From an uncultured Pedobacter sp. (GTDB lineage: Bacteria; Bacteroidota; Bacteroidia; Sphingobacteriales; Sphingobacteriaceae): DNA of 14,501 bases. How positions within the stretch are numbered: position 1 is the first letter of the stretch; each line of letters begins with the position of its first letter. Positions 14,127 through 14,501 of the stretch are shown one piece after another. The notes beneath the pieces are model-generated. The model saw only the letters and a program-made list of their open reading frames with translations, did no database searches and was not told the origin of the DNA. Location of the stretch: the NCBI GenBank assembly GCA_946478755.1, contig CAMLDJ010000126.1, positions 1-14,501 on the forward strand, given 5' to 3'. The position numbers and the translations under genes are program-made.

Positions 14127-14501
14127 TTTTATCATTTTCAGCAGATATTCTCCATATCCACTCTTTACCAAAGGAGTAGCGATTGTTCTCAGCTGCTCTT
14201 TATCTATAAATCCCATGCGGTAAGCGACCTCTTCAATACAGCCAATTTTTAATCCCTGGCGTTCTTCTATCACTTCTACGAACTGTCCTGCCTGCATCAA
14301 CGAGGCAAAGGTTCCAGTATCTAACCATGCGGTTCCTCTGCTCAGCACCCCAACCTTTAGCTTGCCTTGCTCCAGGTAAACTTTGTTTACATCGGTAATT
14401 TCATATTCCCCACGTGGTGATGGCTTAATGTTTTTAGCAATGTCTACCACGCTGTTGTCATAGAAGTACAAACCTGGCACGGCATAATCCGATTTCGGCT
14501 G
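14124..14501 (-). CDS. rmlA: Glucose-1-phosphate thymidylyltransferase RmlA (partial, C-terminal part)
   Basis: This enzyme makes dTDP-glucose from glucose 1-phosphate and dTTP, the first step toward dTDP-L-rhamnose and related surface sugars. The 125 visible residues correspond to roughly the last 45% of a ~290-residue protein; the frame is open to the window edge. Family stretches are [35 protein letters not shown] and [20 protein letters not shown], followed by the C-terminal helices ([15 protein letters not shown]) and [14 protein letters not shown]. The apparent start at 14480 is an internal GTG Val codon, not a real start. It is probably the end of a separate dTDP-sugar operon, since 583 bases with a terminator separate it from fucP. 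Confidence 0.94.
   Translation of the reverse strand, partial: QPKSDYAVPGLYFYDNSVVDIAKNIKPSPRGEYEITDVNKVYLEQGKLKVGVLSRGTAWLDTGTFASLMQAGQFVEVIEERQGLKIGCIEEVAYRMGFIDKEQLRTIATPLVKSGYGEYLLKMIK

Noticed and set aside
14124..14480. A complete 118-residue gene starting at 14480
   Set aside because: The apparent start is an internal GTG codon. The frame stays open to the edge with RmlA-like sequence (KPKSDYAV) upstream, so it is the tail of a longer gene.

Overview
The window looks like chromosomal DNA of a Bacteroidota bacterium, most likely a Pedobacter-like member of the Sphingobacteriaceae. Evidence for this is a SusC/RagA TonB-dependent receptor encoded directly downstream of a FecI-like sigma factor and a FecR anti-sigma factor, weak or absent Shine-Dalgarno sequences, promoter-like sequences of the TTG...TAnnTTTG type, and a FucP-type transporter heading a dense sugar operon. 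No tRNA, rRNA, CRISPR array, transposase or phage gene was recognised.

Layout. Positions 1-3580 (minus strand) hold a cell-surface signalling cassette: ECF sigma factor, FecR-type anti-sigma factor, and the first 503 codons of a SusC receptor carrying an N-terminal STN signalling domain. The receptor runs off the left edge, and any susD partner lies outside the window. Between fecR and susC, on the opposite strand, a promoter-like sequence (1488-1518) is followed about 65 bases later by an intrinsic terminator (1582-1611). This predicts a ~90-nt antisense small RNA over the susC leader. Positions 3712-5487 (plus strand) encode a cytoplasmic Xaa-Pro aminopeptidase. It converges on the next operon across a nested bidirectional terminator (5566-5670).

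Positions 5687-13540 (minus strand) form a tight eight-gene operon. In transcription order it encodes a FucP sugar/proton symporter, an L-rhamnose/L-fucose mutarotase-family protein, an altronate-dehydratase-family (UxaA-like) enzyme, an SDR dehydrogenase, a secreted GH29 alpha-L-fucosidase, a fumarylacetoacetate-hydrolase-family protein, an amidohydrolase-type lactonase, and a second SDR. Together these fit a complete non-phosphorylative L-fucose pathway: release, uptake, anomer conversion, oxidation to lactone, lactone hydrolysis, dehydration, second oxidation, and cleavage to pyruvate plus lactate. The dehydratase step would be carried by a UxaA-family protein instead of the enolase-superfamily fuconate dehydratase. 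No isomerase, kinase or aldolase of the phosphorylative route, and no dedicated regulator, is present. The last SDR has Asn where the family's catalytic Lys normally sits.

Positions 13541-14123 are non-coding. They hold a perfect inverted repeat next to fucP (candidate operator), two related ~75-bp imperfect palindromes, an 80-bp direct duplication, and a minus-strand terminator. The right edge (14124-14501) is the C-terminal part of an RmlA-type glucose-1-phosphate thymidylyltransferase.

Product names come from reading the protein sequences by eye. No database search was run. The antisense RNA, operator and repeat family are predictions.
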